31,375 nt of DNA from a virus: IMG/VR virus record IMGVR_UViG_3300007354_000012, positions 1 to 31,375 of that record; one strand, 5' to 3'. Numbering within the stretch: the stretch's first letter is position 1; each line of letters begins with the position of its first letter. The translations under genes and the position numbers were made by a program. A model generated the notes under the pieces. It was not told the origin of the DNA. It worked only from the letters and a program-made list of their open reading frames with translations, and did not search any database. This document shows, piece by piece, positions 22,623-29,241 of this stretch.

Positions 22623-22832
22623 ATGTCCGTTGACCTCCAGATGTGCGGCGCCCACGAGCAGGCCATCCGAGATCTCCAGCGCTGGCAAGCCGACCAGAAC
22701 GGGACGCTCAAGGAACTCCGGGAGGAGGTCGGGGCCGTCCGGCGGCTCCTCACGAGCACGCTGGTCTCGGTCGCTCTCCTCCTCGCCGGGGTCCTGATCG
22801 ATGTGGGGGTGAGACTGTGGCTCGCAAGGTAG
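22623..22832 (+). CDS. XhlA-like haemolysin/holin-associated membrane protein
   Basis: I chose ATG 22623, 12 bases after a GAGGT; TTG 22614 is too close to it. The 69-residue protein has an N-terminal amphipathic helix with heptad-like pattern (CGAHEQAIRDLQRWQADQNGT, then LKELREEVGAVRRLL) and one C-terminal membrane segment (TLVSVALLLAGVLIDVGV). This is the plan of XhlA, which works with the holin in PBSX-type lysis. It overlaps the endolysin start. Confidence 0.75.
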   Translation: MSVDLQMCGAHEQAIRDLQRWQADQNGTLKELREEVGAVRRLLTSTLVSVALLLAGVLIDVGVRLWLAR

Positions 22833-23395
22833 CGCTTGACCCCGGACACGGGGGCCGCGACCCCGGCGCCGTCGGCCCGGGCGGTATTCGGGAGGCCGAG
22901 GTCAACCTGCTGATAGCGCTCGAACTGAAGCCGGTCCTGGAGCGGGCCGGCTTCGAAGTTTTGTTAACACGCACCGGGGACAGGGAGCTCGGCCCTACGC
23001 TGGCGACCGACCTGCGGCGGCGGTCGGACATGGTCAACGATTGGGGCGCCGACGCCTGCGTCTCGATCCATTGCAACGCCTCGGGCACGGCCGACCCCGG
23101 CCGCACGGCCAACGGTATCGAGACCTACGCCCTCCCGGGCGGGCGGGCCGAGGCCTTGGCCAGGCATATCCACCGCTTCCTGGTCGTCTTCACCGGGGCG
23201 AAGGACCGAGGCGTCCGGACCAACAAGCGGTTCTGGATGTTGCGCATGACGGCGCCCCCGGCCGTCCTGGTCGAGTGCGGCTACGTCACCAACGCCGGCG
23301 AGTGCGCGCTGCTACAGGAGCACAGCTACCGCACCAAGTTGGCCCTGGCGATGGCCGCCGGCATCATGACGTGGACGGGGGAGGTGACACGCTGA
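22817..23395 (+). CDS. Endolysin, N-acetylmuramoyl-L-alanine amidase (Amidase_3)
   Basis: GTG 22817 overlaps the XhlA-like gene and follows GGGGGTGAG. The 192-residue enzyme is a single Amidase_3 domain. It has the zinc and catalytic pattern: VALDPGHGGRDPGA (His), GIREAEVNLLIA (Glu), CVSIHCNAS (His) and PAVLVECGYVTN (catalytic Glu). It cuts the bond between the sugar strand and peptide of peptidoglycan. There is no signal peptide and no cell-wall-binding domain, so it needs the holin for release. The stop overlaps the holin start. Confidence 0.92.
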   Translation: MARKVALDPGHGGRDPGAVGPGGIREAEVNLLIALELKPVLERAGFEVLLTRTGDRELGPTLATDLRRRSDMVNDWGADACVSIHCNASGTADPGRTANGIETYALPGGRAEALARHIHRFLVVFTGAKDRGVRTNKRFWMLRMTAPPAVLVECGYVTNAGECALLQEHSYRTKLALAMAAGIMTWTGEVTR

Positions 23396-23781
23396 TGAAC
23401 GGTGGTGGTGTTCTCTGGCTTCTCGCCGACCCGGCAAAGCTCCTGGACTACATGCTCGCCGTGTTCCTGCTGACCGAGCTCACGAAGGGCCTGGCCGACG
23501 CCCTGGCCAAGAGGGCCCTGGGCTACACGCTCCCGACCCGGGGCCTCGCCTGGTTCTGGTCGGTGGTCGTGCTAGTCGTCTGGGAGGTCCTCGGCACGCC
23601 CGTTACCGCCAAGCTCCTTTTCGCGCTCCTCCTGGGCTCGGCCATCCTGTGCCTGGCGACGTTCGCCTGCTGGGACCTCCTGGCCAAGCGGTTCGAGGCT
23701 TACTTCCAGAGGCTCTGGGCCGAAGAGCCGGCCCAGGAAGGCGAAGCGGGCCAGCCCGAGGACCAGCAGCCGGCCGCTTAG
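23395..23781 (+). CDS. Holin-like membrane protein
   Basis: The ATG at 23395 overlaps the endolysin stop and has GGGGGAGGT just upstream. The 128-residue product has about three hydrophobic segments (LLDYMLAVFLLTELTKGL, LAWFWSVVVLVVWEVLG, KLLFALLLGSAILCLATFA) and a charged Glu/Gln/Pro-rich cytoplasmic tail, as in many holins. Its position with the amidase and XhlA-like gene supports a holin. The gene order amidase then holin is reversed from the most common one. It is the last gene before a strong terminator. Confidence 0.7.
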   Translation: MNGGGVLWLLADPAKLLDYMLAVFLLTELTKGLADALAKRALGYTLPTRGLAWFWSVVVLVVWEVLGTPVTAKLLFALLLGSAILCLATFACWDLLAKRFEAYFQRLWAEEPAQEGEAGQPEDQQPAA

Positions 23782-23803
23782 ACCTTTCCCCCCAGTCACT
23801 CTT

Positions 23804-23838
23804 GCCCCCACCTTGTGGGTGGGGGCCTTTTCTTTTTC
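23804..23838 (+). terminator. Strong terminator of the late operon
   Basis: GCCCCCACC and GGGTGGGGGC arms with a TTGT loop are followed by CTTTTCTTTTT. It lies 22 bases after the holin stop. The 126 bases from here to the end of the convergent ParB gene hold only a further GC-rich inverted repeat near 23910-23930. Confidence 0.9.
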
Positions 23839-23964
23839 CGCGCCGACCGCACCCCCGCCCTAAATCGCCCCGCTTTGCCGCCTGGCTTCCCCGGCGCGCC
23901 CGGTTTCCAGGGGGTGGCCGCTACCACCCTACGCGCCGGGGGGTCCGAACGCTTGTACGGCCTC

Positions 23965-24618
23965 CTAGAGCGATTCCGGTGGCCCTTCCTCCCACGCCTC
24001 CGAGAAGTCCTTGTCGGCGAACAGTTCGGCCAGTCCCGTTATCTGCTTCAGCCTTAGCACCTCGTCAGGTTCCATGCCTAATTCGCGCCCGATCTTCTCG
24101 TCGCTCCAGTTCCGCCTCGAGAGTTCCAGGACTATGTCACTCATCCCCGTCACGGCGTGTCTGCCCCTGGCCCGGTTGTGGCGGATGGTGGCCGCGATTC
24201 TATCGGCCCTGTCGCTCCGGTCCGCATTGATGAGCGTGATTGGCAAATGGCCCCGCAGGCGTTCGCGGACATCCGGGCACTCACGGCCCACGCGGTTGCG
24301 GTGGAAGCCGTCGACTACCTCGATATGGTCGCGCTCGTCAAAGCCGACGATAGGCTGGGTGTAGCCGTCCTGTCGAATGGAGTGCTGGAGAAGACGCATC
24401 TCGGGCGGGGCGACCACGTTGGGGTTATAATCGTTGGCCTCCACAGCCTCGGCCGGGAACCACAGCACGCAATCGACGGGTTCGCGGGCGAAGGGGCTGG
24501 CGAGATGCAAGCGCCAGCGGATGGCGTTGAGCACCTCAATCCGCTTGCCCTCCGGCACGGCCGCAAGCGCGGCGACGAGTTCCTCGACCCGCTCGGCTAT
24601 CCCAGGCGGAAGCCCCAT
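23965..24618 (-). CDS. ParB-like protein (IbrB type), partner of the PAPS reductase-like protein
   Basis: I chose ATG 24618, which overlaps the end of the upstream reductase gene by 22 bases and gives 217 residues; a longer start would overlap by about 145. Residues ~1-30 are helical. The ParB/Srx fold follows: VEANDYNPN, SIRQDGYTQPIVGFDE and the core IEVVDGFHRNRVGRE, then HLPITLI and a helix-turn-helix-like end (VLELSRRNWSDEKIGRELGMEPDEVLRLKQ). IbrB proteins pair with IbrA PAPS reductase-like proteins in phages and islands. In E. coli the pair activates immunoglobulin-binding genes; the biochemical activity is not settled. It is the last gene of a minus-strand operon. Confidence 0.8.
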   Translation of the reverse strand: MGLPPGIAERVEELVAALAAVPEGKRIEVLNAIRWRLHLASPFAREPVDCVLWFPAEAVEANDYNPNVVAPPEMRLLQHSIRQDGYTQPIVGFDERDHIEVVDGFHRNRVGRECPDVRERLRGHLPITLINADRSDRADRIAATIRHNRARGRHAVTGMSDIVLELSRRNWSDEKIGRELGMEPDEVLRLKQITGLAELFADKDFSEAWEEGPPESL

Positions 24619-25805
24619 CTCTCGCGCCGGCGCCGCATGATCCTGAGGTACTTTTGGTAAGCCTCGCTCTTCGTCTGGCTGAAAGAGAGTCCCTTGCACC
24701 AGTAGTCGTTCCGGAGCAGAGCCTTGCATACTCGACGCCACGAAGGTACCTCCCTAGCCGCCTCCTGTTCTGCGGGGGCCGCATCGGGTATCCCGTTGGG
24801 GTATCCCCTTTCCTCCCACCAGTGCAGGAAGACGGCGATCTTGTTGGCGAAGTGTTCCCTTGTCCGCTCTGGCATGCTGGCAAGCAGCAGGTTCGCGAAC
24901 TGCTGCCACGTCAGGTGGTCCGGCTTCGTTATCCTGAGCCTGCCCAGGATGTTCCCGGACTCCTGAGCGTAGAGAGCGCCCTGGTTCGCGCCGTTCACGC
25001 GGGCGACTATCTTCACCCAGGTCTCGGGCTCGATGACGTGGAAAAGCCAGAGTCCCTTGCGCTGGTCGTCCCCGTAGGGTTGGCAGATTCGCATCTGGTG
25101 GATGGTCAGGCCGGCCTGGTGCATCAGATCGTAGATACGGTTGTAAGGCCTCCCGGTCTTGGCGTTGTATACCCAGACGTCCTGGGTCCGCCAGTCGTAA
25201 ATGGGGTAGACGTTGTAGCAGTAGCCGCCCGTCCAGGTCGTCCAGAGCTTGTTGCTCATATGAGCCTTCTTGGGATTTGCCACCGTGCGGTAGCGGTTGA
25301 GAGACTCGTCAGCTCGGATGCCCACGAACGACGCGCAGAGCTTGCCCCCGGCGTACCACTCGTTGAAGGCCGGCACGAACTCTTCGAACTCCATGGCGTA
25401 GCGGTAAAAGGGGAAGAACCGCCGGTCGGTGATGGCCGTCGGGGGCGGCTGGCGGACCCACTCGACCCCGTCCTCCCAGCATATCCACCGGGGTTGGAAC
25501 TGGCTGACCGCGTTGCGGAGGACAACCGGCAGGCAGACCCAGTAGGGTTCGATGTGGTCGCGGTAGAGGTCGTACGTGGCCTGGATGTGCTCGATGGTGA
25601 GCCTGTACTGGCCCTCCAGGTCGATGAAAAGGACCCCGACCTTCCGCCCGCGCCGGATAGCCTCCTCCATGACTAGGTGCAACATCACTGTTGAATCCTT
25701 GCCGCCCGAGAAGGACACGCAAGCCCGAGGGAAGTTGTCGAATGTCCAGGCTATCCGTTGCCGGGCGGCATCGTAGACGTTGATACCGAGCGGGACTTTA
25801 GCCAC
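24597..25805 (-). CDS. PAPS reductase-like ATP pyrophosphatase (IbrA type)
   Basis: GTG 25805 follows GGGGGAAG. The 402-residue product matches the usual IbrA length. It has the PP-loop SFSGGKDSTVMLHL (about residues 31-44) that binds ATP, then DLEGQYRLTIEHI, a WTGGYCYNVYPIYDWRTQDVWVY block typical of the DUF3440 branch, ASFVGIRADESLNRYR, and a long C-terminal half with QRKGLWLFHVIEPETW and WWEERGYPNGIP. Family members adenylate a substrate; sulfur reduction is not shown for this branch. It overlaps the upstream 140-residue gene by 55 bases and the ParB-like gene downstream, so the set is translationally coupled. Confidence 0.85.
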   Translation of the reverse strand: MAKVPLGINVYDAARQRIAWTFDNFPRACVSFSGGKDSTVMLHLVMEEAIRRGRKVGVLFIDLEGQYRLTIEHIQATYDLYRDHIEPYWVCLPVVLRNAVSQFQPRWICWEDGVEWVRQPPPTAITDRRFFPFYRYAMEFEEFVPAFNEWYAGGKLCASFVGIRADESLNRYRTVANPKKAHMSNKLWTTWTGGYCYNVYPIYDWRTQDVWVYNAKTGRPYNRIYDLMHQAGLTIHQMRICQPYGDDQRKGLWLFHVIEPETWVKIVARVNGANQGALYAQESGNILGRLRITKPDHLTWQQFANLLLASMPERTREHFANKIAVFLHWWEERGYPNGIPDAAPAEQEAAREVPSWRRVCKALLRNDYWCKGLSFSQTKSEAYQKYLRIMRRRRERWGFRLG

Positions 25806-26173
25806 GCGAGCACTTCCCCCTCGGCCATGGTGATGATGTCACCGTCCAGGCCCACCCGGCAGAAGTAGCGGTCCGTGCGGTTCCAGGAGCGCGGCGAAGA
25901 GACCTCGTAGACCTTGCCCTCGTCGAGTTCGTAGTAGGCGTAGACCCCGCGCGTCCCGACGCTGTTGGCCTGGCGGTAATCCTTCTTGCAGAGCAGGAAA
26001 CGACGGGCAAACTTGTACCGGGGGTCAAGGCCAGTAATCTCGGCGGCCCAGTACCGGTTCCGGAATGACCCCGTGCCGCCGGTGAGCCTATCGAGGAACC
26101 GCCACCAAAGCTGGCCCTCGGGCGACAGACCGTGATTGTCTCCGATACACTCAACCCTGACGAGGGCCTTCAT
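25751..26173 (-). CDS. Unknown companion protein of the IbrA/IbrB-like pair (140 aa)
   Basis: ATG 26173 lies inside the end of the preceding small gene. The product has features of a real globular protein: LSPEGQLWWRFLDRLTGG, NRYWAAEITGLDPRYKFAR, GVYAYYELDEGKVYEVSSPRS, DRYFCRVGLDGDIITM. It is rich in aromatic residues and has no membrane segment. I do not recognise a family. The 55-base overlap with the reductase gene and shared direction point to a joint role. Confidence 0.65.
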   Translation of the reverse strand: MKALVRVECIGDNHGLSPEGQLWWRFLDRLTGGTGSFRNRYWAAEITGLDPRYKFARRFLLCKKDYRQANSVGTRGVYAYYELDEGKVYEVSSPRSWNRTDRYFCRVGLDGDIITMAEGEVLAWLKSRSVSTSTMPPGNG

Positions 26174-26297
26174 ATCTCTTCACCAGAATTTCGTTCAGCA
26201 GCTGGTTCAGAGACTTTCCTGATGCTGCGGCCTCCTGCCTGATCCTTTCGGCCAGGGACGGAGGGACCCGAAGATAGATCGTTTCGGTGGCCGCCAT
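26151..26297 (-). CDS. Small ribbon-helix-helix (Arc/CopG-type) DNA-binding protein, 48 aa
   Basis: ATG 26297 overlaps the stop of the preceding gene (TGATG). The protein has the ribbon-helix-helix layout: a short strand with alternating pattern (ETIYLRVPPS, residues ~5-14), helix A (LAERIRQEAAASGKS), and helix B starting with the usual SLNQLLNEILV. A basic tail follows. Such proteins act as dimers and often repress their own operon or serve as antitoxins. No toxin gene is obvious beside it. Candidate targets are the GCTTGCAAGC palindrome on the operon promoter or the TGAG/CTCA palindromes further upstream. Confidence 0.75.
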   Translation of the reverse strand: MAATETIYLRVPPSLAERIRQEAAASGKSLNQLLNEILVKRYEGPRQG

Positions 26298-26557
26298 CAG
26301 CGGTTGCCTTCCATCTCGGCGAACAGTTCGTAGCCCGGGAAGTCCTCGGGCTGCTTCTGGCCAAAGCGGAGATCGCCCATATCTCGGATGAGCTCGGCCC
26401 GCCTGGCTATCATCCCGGCAAGTTCGCCCAACGCTGTGTTACGTCGGACCGTGCGCTCGATAGGGGCAGCGGCTATCCGGGAGCACGCGTTGTTGACCTG
26501 GCCGTCTAGCTTAGCGATCCTCATATCCAGGTAGGCGATCATCTCTTCGCGTGTCAT
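26297..26557 (-). CDS. Small helical protein, first gene of the minus-strand operon (86 aa)
   Basis: ATG 26557 lies after AGGGAG and AGGAG; ATG 26566 three codons earlier is also possible. The protein is nearly all helix: TREEMIAYLDMRIAKLDGQ, an arginine-rich middle (APIERTVRRNTALGELAGMIA), and a short acidic end (PEDFPGYELFAEMEG). A coiled coil or helical bundle is likely. No known family is recognised. It starts about 25 bases downstream of a good promoter and is coupled to the ribbon-helix-helix gene. Confidence 0.6.
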   Translation of the reverse strand: MTREEMIAYLDMRIAKLDGQVNNACSRIAAAPIERTVRRNTALGELAGMIARRAELIRDMGDLRFGQKQPEDFPGYELFAEMEGNR

Positions 26558-26588
26558 GCTCCTCATCTCCCTTTGCGTCCTCGGACCA

Positions 26589-26617
26589 ATTATACAAGCC
26601 CGGCTGCTTGCTTGCAA
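26589..26617 (-). promoter_or_regulatory. Promoter of the IbrA/IbrB-like operon with palindrome over the -35
   Basis: On the minus strand TTGCAA (26612-26617), a 17-base spacer and a perfect TATAAT (26589-26594) form a strong sigma-A-type promoter. A perfect palindrome GCTTGCAAGC (26610-26619) covers the -35 and is a likely operator. Confidence 0.8.
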
Positions 26618-26790
26618 GCGTCATGGGGACTACTTGCCTCCAAACGTCGTCCACCTGCGTCTCTTCCCAGCAAGCTTCTCAGTCCTCAGCCATAAACAGT
26701 CACTTTCGTGTACCACCAGCAAAACCGCAGGTAAACGACGCGCTAGGAGGCTCTAGGACGGGCCGAAGACGTGGGGCCTTTATGATTGGC

Positions 26791-26936
26791 CGTGAGGGAT
26801 TCTCACGGCGCCTCCTACGGGCTCCCTGGAGGACCGGTCTCCGCTGGCCCCGCAAAAAATCGTGAGAAATCCTCACCGAACCTGTTGACATTACTCACGC
26901 CGCCGACTACAATAAGGTTGTGAGAGATACTCACGG
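26791..26936 (+). promoter_or_regulatory. Three full operators and a half-site, GTGAG-N6-CTCAC type
   Basis: Palindromes CGTGAGGGATTCTCACG (26791-26807), CGTGAGAAATCCTCACCG (26861-26878) and GTGAGAGATACTCACGG (26920-26936) share a common plan. A half-site ACTCACG (26893-26899) lies between the -35 and -10 of the next promoter. The last full site covers the expected transcription start. The binding protein is not identified; a phage-encoded repressor is likely. The gene-free stretch 26618-26884 otherwise shows nothing I can name. Confidence 0.75.
26885..26913 (+). promoter_or_regulatory. Strong promoter for the 26949 gene
   Basis: Consensus TTGACA (26885-26890), a 17-base spacer and TACAAT (26908-26913). 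An operator half-site lies in the spacer and a full palindrome just downstream, so the promoter is probably tightly repressed. Confidence 0.88.
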
Positions 26937-26948
26937 GAGGCGAGACCG

Positions 26949-27323
26949 ATGGCCCGGTTCGAATGGACGACCGAGAGGGGTAACCTGGTGGCTATCGAGG
27001 TTGAAAGGGTCGAGTACACCGTGCATCGCGACCTCGACGGCGAGGGCTACGAGGAAAAACGTGCCGAGAAGCGCATCACGCGGATGACCCTGAATGGCGC
27101 CGAGGTCGAGAGCTCCCGGTTCGACCACCACCAGGGCAACACCTGCGTCAAGTTCCGGCTCGGTGGGCGCGAGGGCCTAGCCCTCCTGCCGACCGACATT
27201 AGCGAGAGCATTTGGGCCGAGGAGCGGGCCGCGCAAGCCGCCGCCTCCGCCCGGGCCGAGAAGCTCGACGCCGAGCGCCGGAAGTTCGAGCGGTTCCTGG
27301 GCGCAGGCGAGACCCACAGGTAG
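26949..27323 (+). CDS. Hypothetical protein under a strong regulated promoter (124 aa)
   Basis: ATG 26949 follows GGGAGGCGAG. The first ~80 residues look beta-rich (FEWTTERGNLVAIEVERVEYTV, KRITRMTLNGAEVESSRFDH, NTCVKFRLGGREGLALL). The last ~40 are one long charged helix rich in Ala, Glu and Arg (EERAAQAAASARAEKLDAER). No known family is recognised. Its promoter is among the best in the window and carries several operators. That is unusual for a gene of no importance to the phage and argues for a role expressed only when a repressor is lifted. Confidence 0.75.
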   Translation: MARFEWTTERGNLVAIEVERVEYTVHRDLDGEGYEEKRAEKRITRMTLNGAEVESSRFDHHQGNTCVKFRLGGREGLALLPTDISESIWAEERAAQAAASARAEKLDAERRKFERFLGAGETHR

Positions 27324-27370
27324 AGCCCGCAGGCCCGCCAAGGGGCCGGGACGAGAGGAGCAGAGTCATA

Positions 27371-27799
27371 ATGGAGACCAAGCGCGAGTCCGAGCGCCTC
27401 TACGGCGCCGCCGAGTTCGCCGAGGCGCTGGGCTGGCAGTCTAACCGGTTCTCGAACGCCCGCAGGAACGGCCGCATTCCCAAGCCCGCACAGGAGGTCC
27501 GGGCGACGCCCCTCTGGACTTACAGTCAGGTCGAGGAGTTCAAGGCCGCGCTGGCCGCCCGGAGGGCCCGGAAGGCCGTCGGCCGCAACCGCGAGATCGT
27601 CGTCGTCAGCGAGGTCGGCTCACCCGACCCGGAGGCCAAGCCCTATGTCGTCAGCTACCACGAGCGGGACGGCGTGCCGGCCCACAAGACCGAGAGCTTC
27701 GAGACGTTGGAGGAGGCCAAGGCGTCGGTGCCTGAGCGGTCGTCCTGGGCCAGCCGCCGGAGGACGCCGACGGCGATGTGCTCCTGGTGGGCCGGGTAA
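27371..27799 (+). CDS. MerR/excisionase-like helix-turn-helix protein
   Basis: ATG 27371 follows AGAGGAG. The N-terminal half has a MerR-type helix-turn-helix: LYGAAEFAEALGWQSNRFSNARRNGRIPKP, then a TPLWTYSQVEEFKAAL wing. The second half starts with a PYVVSYHERDGVPAHKTESF beta pattern. The last ~20 residues are Ser/Arg/Trp-rich and look off-frame. The -1 frame from about 27739 to the TGA at 27805 reads VVLGQPPEDADGDVLLVGRV, which looks more like protein. A one-base change near 27735-27745, natural or a sequencing error, is possible. The gene lies next to the candidate attP, so a directionality (excision) role is plausible. Confidence 0.65.
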   Translation: METKRESERLYGAAEFAEALGWQSNRFSNARRNGRIPKPAQEVRATPLWTYSQVEEFKAALAARRARKAVGRNREIVVVSEVGSPDPEAKPYVVSYHERDGVPAHKTESFETLEEAKASVPERSSWASRRRTPTAMCSWWAG

Positions 27800-27831
27800 G
27801 GCGGTGACCGCCCACCGACTGGGCGATTTGG

Positions 27832-27864
27832 GGGCCGGTCCTCCGGGGCCGGCCCTTCTCATTT
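27832..27864 (+). terminator. Terminator after the 27371 gene
   Basis: GGGCCGG (27832-27838) pairs with CCGGCCC (27849-27855), followed by TTCTCATTT. The U-tract is imperfect, so strength is uncertain. Confidence 0.55.
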
Positions 27865-27890
27865 GATGCCCAAAACGGTGCCCGAAATCG

Positions 27891-28015
27891 GGGCAACAGA
27901 GGGGAAACCAGGGCATCGGAGGCCACGGCAGGGCAACATCCCCGCAGCTACGCGGCGTTTTCCGCAGCTACGCGGGAAGGCCTACGAGAACATGTTGCAC
28001 TCCTAGGTGTTGCCC
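27891..28015 (+). other. Candidate attP region with repeated integrase-type sites
   Basis: Directly beside the integrase 3' end are two direct GGGCAACA sites (27891-27898, 27931-27938; 40 bases apart), an inverted copy TGTTGCCC (28008-28015), and two direct repeats of CCGCAGCTACGCGG (27942-27955, 27962-27975; exactly 20 apart). This is the arm-and-core look of a tyrosine integrase attachment site. The crossover core cannot be fixed without the host site. Confidence 0.55.
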
Positions 28016-28027
28016 GCGCCAACGCGC

Positions 28028-29227
28028 CTACCTGCGGCGGGAGCGGGCGGCGCGGCTTCCGGGTGGCCCATCGGTGCCCATTCGGTGCCCGAGCGCCTGG
28101 TCCATCGCAACGGCAGCCTCCGCCGTGCTGCCCGGCATGAGGTGGGCGTAGAGGTCCATGGTGATCCGGATCGAGGAGTGGCCCAGGATGTGCTGGACCA
28201 CCTTAGGCGGGACCTTCTGCGCCAGCAGGAACGAGGCGCAGGAGTGCCGGAGCCCGTGGAACGTGATGCCGAGCCCCAGCCGGCGAGAGATGACCCGGAA
28301 GCGGGCCGTCAGAGAATCGGGGGCCAGGGGTGAGCCATCCTCGGCGCACACAAGGAGGCCCTGGTCGTGGTAGGCGGGGCCGGCCGCCAAGCGGCGCTCG
28401 GCCTGCTCGCGGAGGGCGCGCCGGGCGATCTCGACGAGGCCCGCTGGCATCGGGAGCAGCCGCTGGCCGGATTTCGTCTTGACGGGGCCGAGGACCGGCG
28501 GCTCGTTCGGTAACCGGGTGACGCCCCGCCGGACCTGGAGCACGGCCCGCTCCAGGTCCACGTCCTCCCGGCGCAACCCGAGCACCTCACTCCGCCGCAG
28601 GCCGAGGTAAAGGCCGAGCGCGACGGCGAGCTCGTCCCGGTGGCCGCAAAGCTGATCCATCATCCGCCTAGCCCTGTCGGGCGTCAGTGCCGGGCGCTCC
28701 CGCTCCTCGGCCATCGGCAGGGAGGCGCCGTCGGTCGGGTTGCGGGCGAGGAGGCCCCAGCGCACCGCATCCCCGAACGCCAGGCGCAGGAGCCGGTGGA
28801 CGCCGCGCACCGTCGAGGCCGCGAGCCCGCCCTCGATGAGGGCCGCATAGAGCTCGCTGACCTGGAGGTTCGTGACCGCGGCGAGGCGCCGCTGCCCCAA
28901 GGCGGGCACCACGTGGCGCTCGATGTTGACCCGGTAGCGCCGCATCGTGGACGGCCGCCGGCCCGGGGCGGCCAGGCGGAGCCATCGGGCCAGGAACGAG
29001 GCCACGGTCTCGGAGCTCGGCTCGACGTAGGTGCCCTCGTCGATATGGACGAGAATCTTGCGGAGGAGCGCCTCGGCTTCCTTGTCGCTCCGGGGAATCG
29101 GCAAGCCGACCTCCTTCAGGCGTCGCGGCCCCAGCCGGTCCCTGTCGCGCTTGCCGTCCGGGCCTATGCCGCGGTCGATCACGAGGCTCGGCCGCCCGTT
29201 CCGCCACTCGACGTGGCCGCTGACCAT
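28028..29227 (-). CDS. int: Tyrosine-recombinase integrase
   Basis: ATG 29227 lies 8 bases after GGAGGT and gives 399 residues, a normal length. The order is: an N-terminal arm-binding region (SGHVEWRNGRPSLVIDRG), a SAM-like core-binding domain (~70-165, ETVASFLARWLRL to EGGLAASTVRGVHRLL), and the catalytic domain with Arg in LGLRRSEVLGLR, HGLRHSCASFLL (His, Arg) and LGHSSIRITMDLYAHL (His and nucleophile Tyr). It integrates and excises the phage genome. It ends next to the candidate attP and is the last gene of the minus-strand lysogeny operon. Confidence 0.95.
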   Translation of the reverse strand: MVSGHVEWRNGRPSLVIDRGIGPDGKRDRDRLGPRRLKEVGLPIPRSDKEAEALLRKILVHIDEGTYVEPSSETVASFLARWLRLAAPGRRPSTMRRYRVNIERHVVPALGQRRLAAVTNLQVSELYAALIEGGLAASTVRGVHRLLRLAFGDAVRWGLLARNPTDGASLPMAEERERPALTPDRARRMMDQLCGHRDELAVALGLYLGLRRSEVLGLRREDVDLERAVLQVRRGVTRLPNEPPVLGPVKTKSGQRLLPMPAGLVEIARRALREQAERRLAAGPAYHDQGLLVCAEDGSPLAPDSLTARFRVISRRLGLGITFHGLRHSCASFLLAQKVPPKVVQHILGHSSIRITMDLYAHLMPGSTAEAAVAMDQALGHRMGTDGPPGSRAARSRRR

Positions 29228-29241
29228 ACGGTTACCTCCAG

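Noticed and set aside
23839-23964. GC-rich inverted repeats between the late terminator and the ParB-like gene
   Set aside because: They could be a terminator for the minus operon but lack a T-tract on either strand; nothing specific can be claimed.
24654-25676. Plus-strand open frame of 340 codons opposite the PAPS reductase-like gene
   Set aside because: The minus strand has the PP-loop and family motifs; the plus reading is Leu/Val/Pro-rich without a domain.
26759-26865. Short plus-strand frame beginning ATGATTGGC upstream of the regulated promoter
   Set aside because: It is only about 27 codons, has no ribosome site and runs through two operator palindromes.
27942-27975. Two 14-base repeats considered as a CRISPR array
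   Set aside because: There are only two short copies with 6 bases between them and no cas genes; they fit an attachment region better.
27980-28020. Possible tRNA 3' end as integration target
   Set aside because: I could not find acceptor, anticodon and T-arm stems in the right arrangement on either strand.
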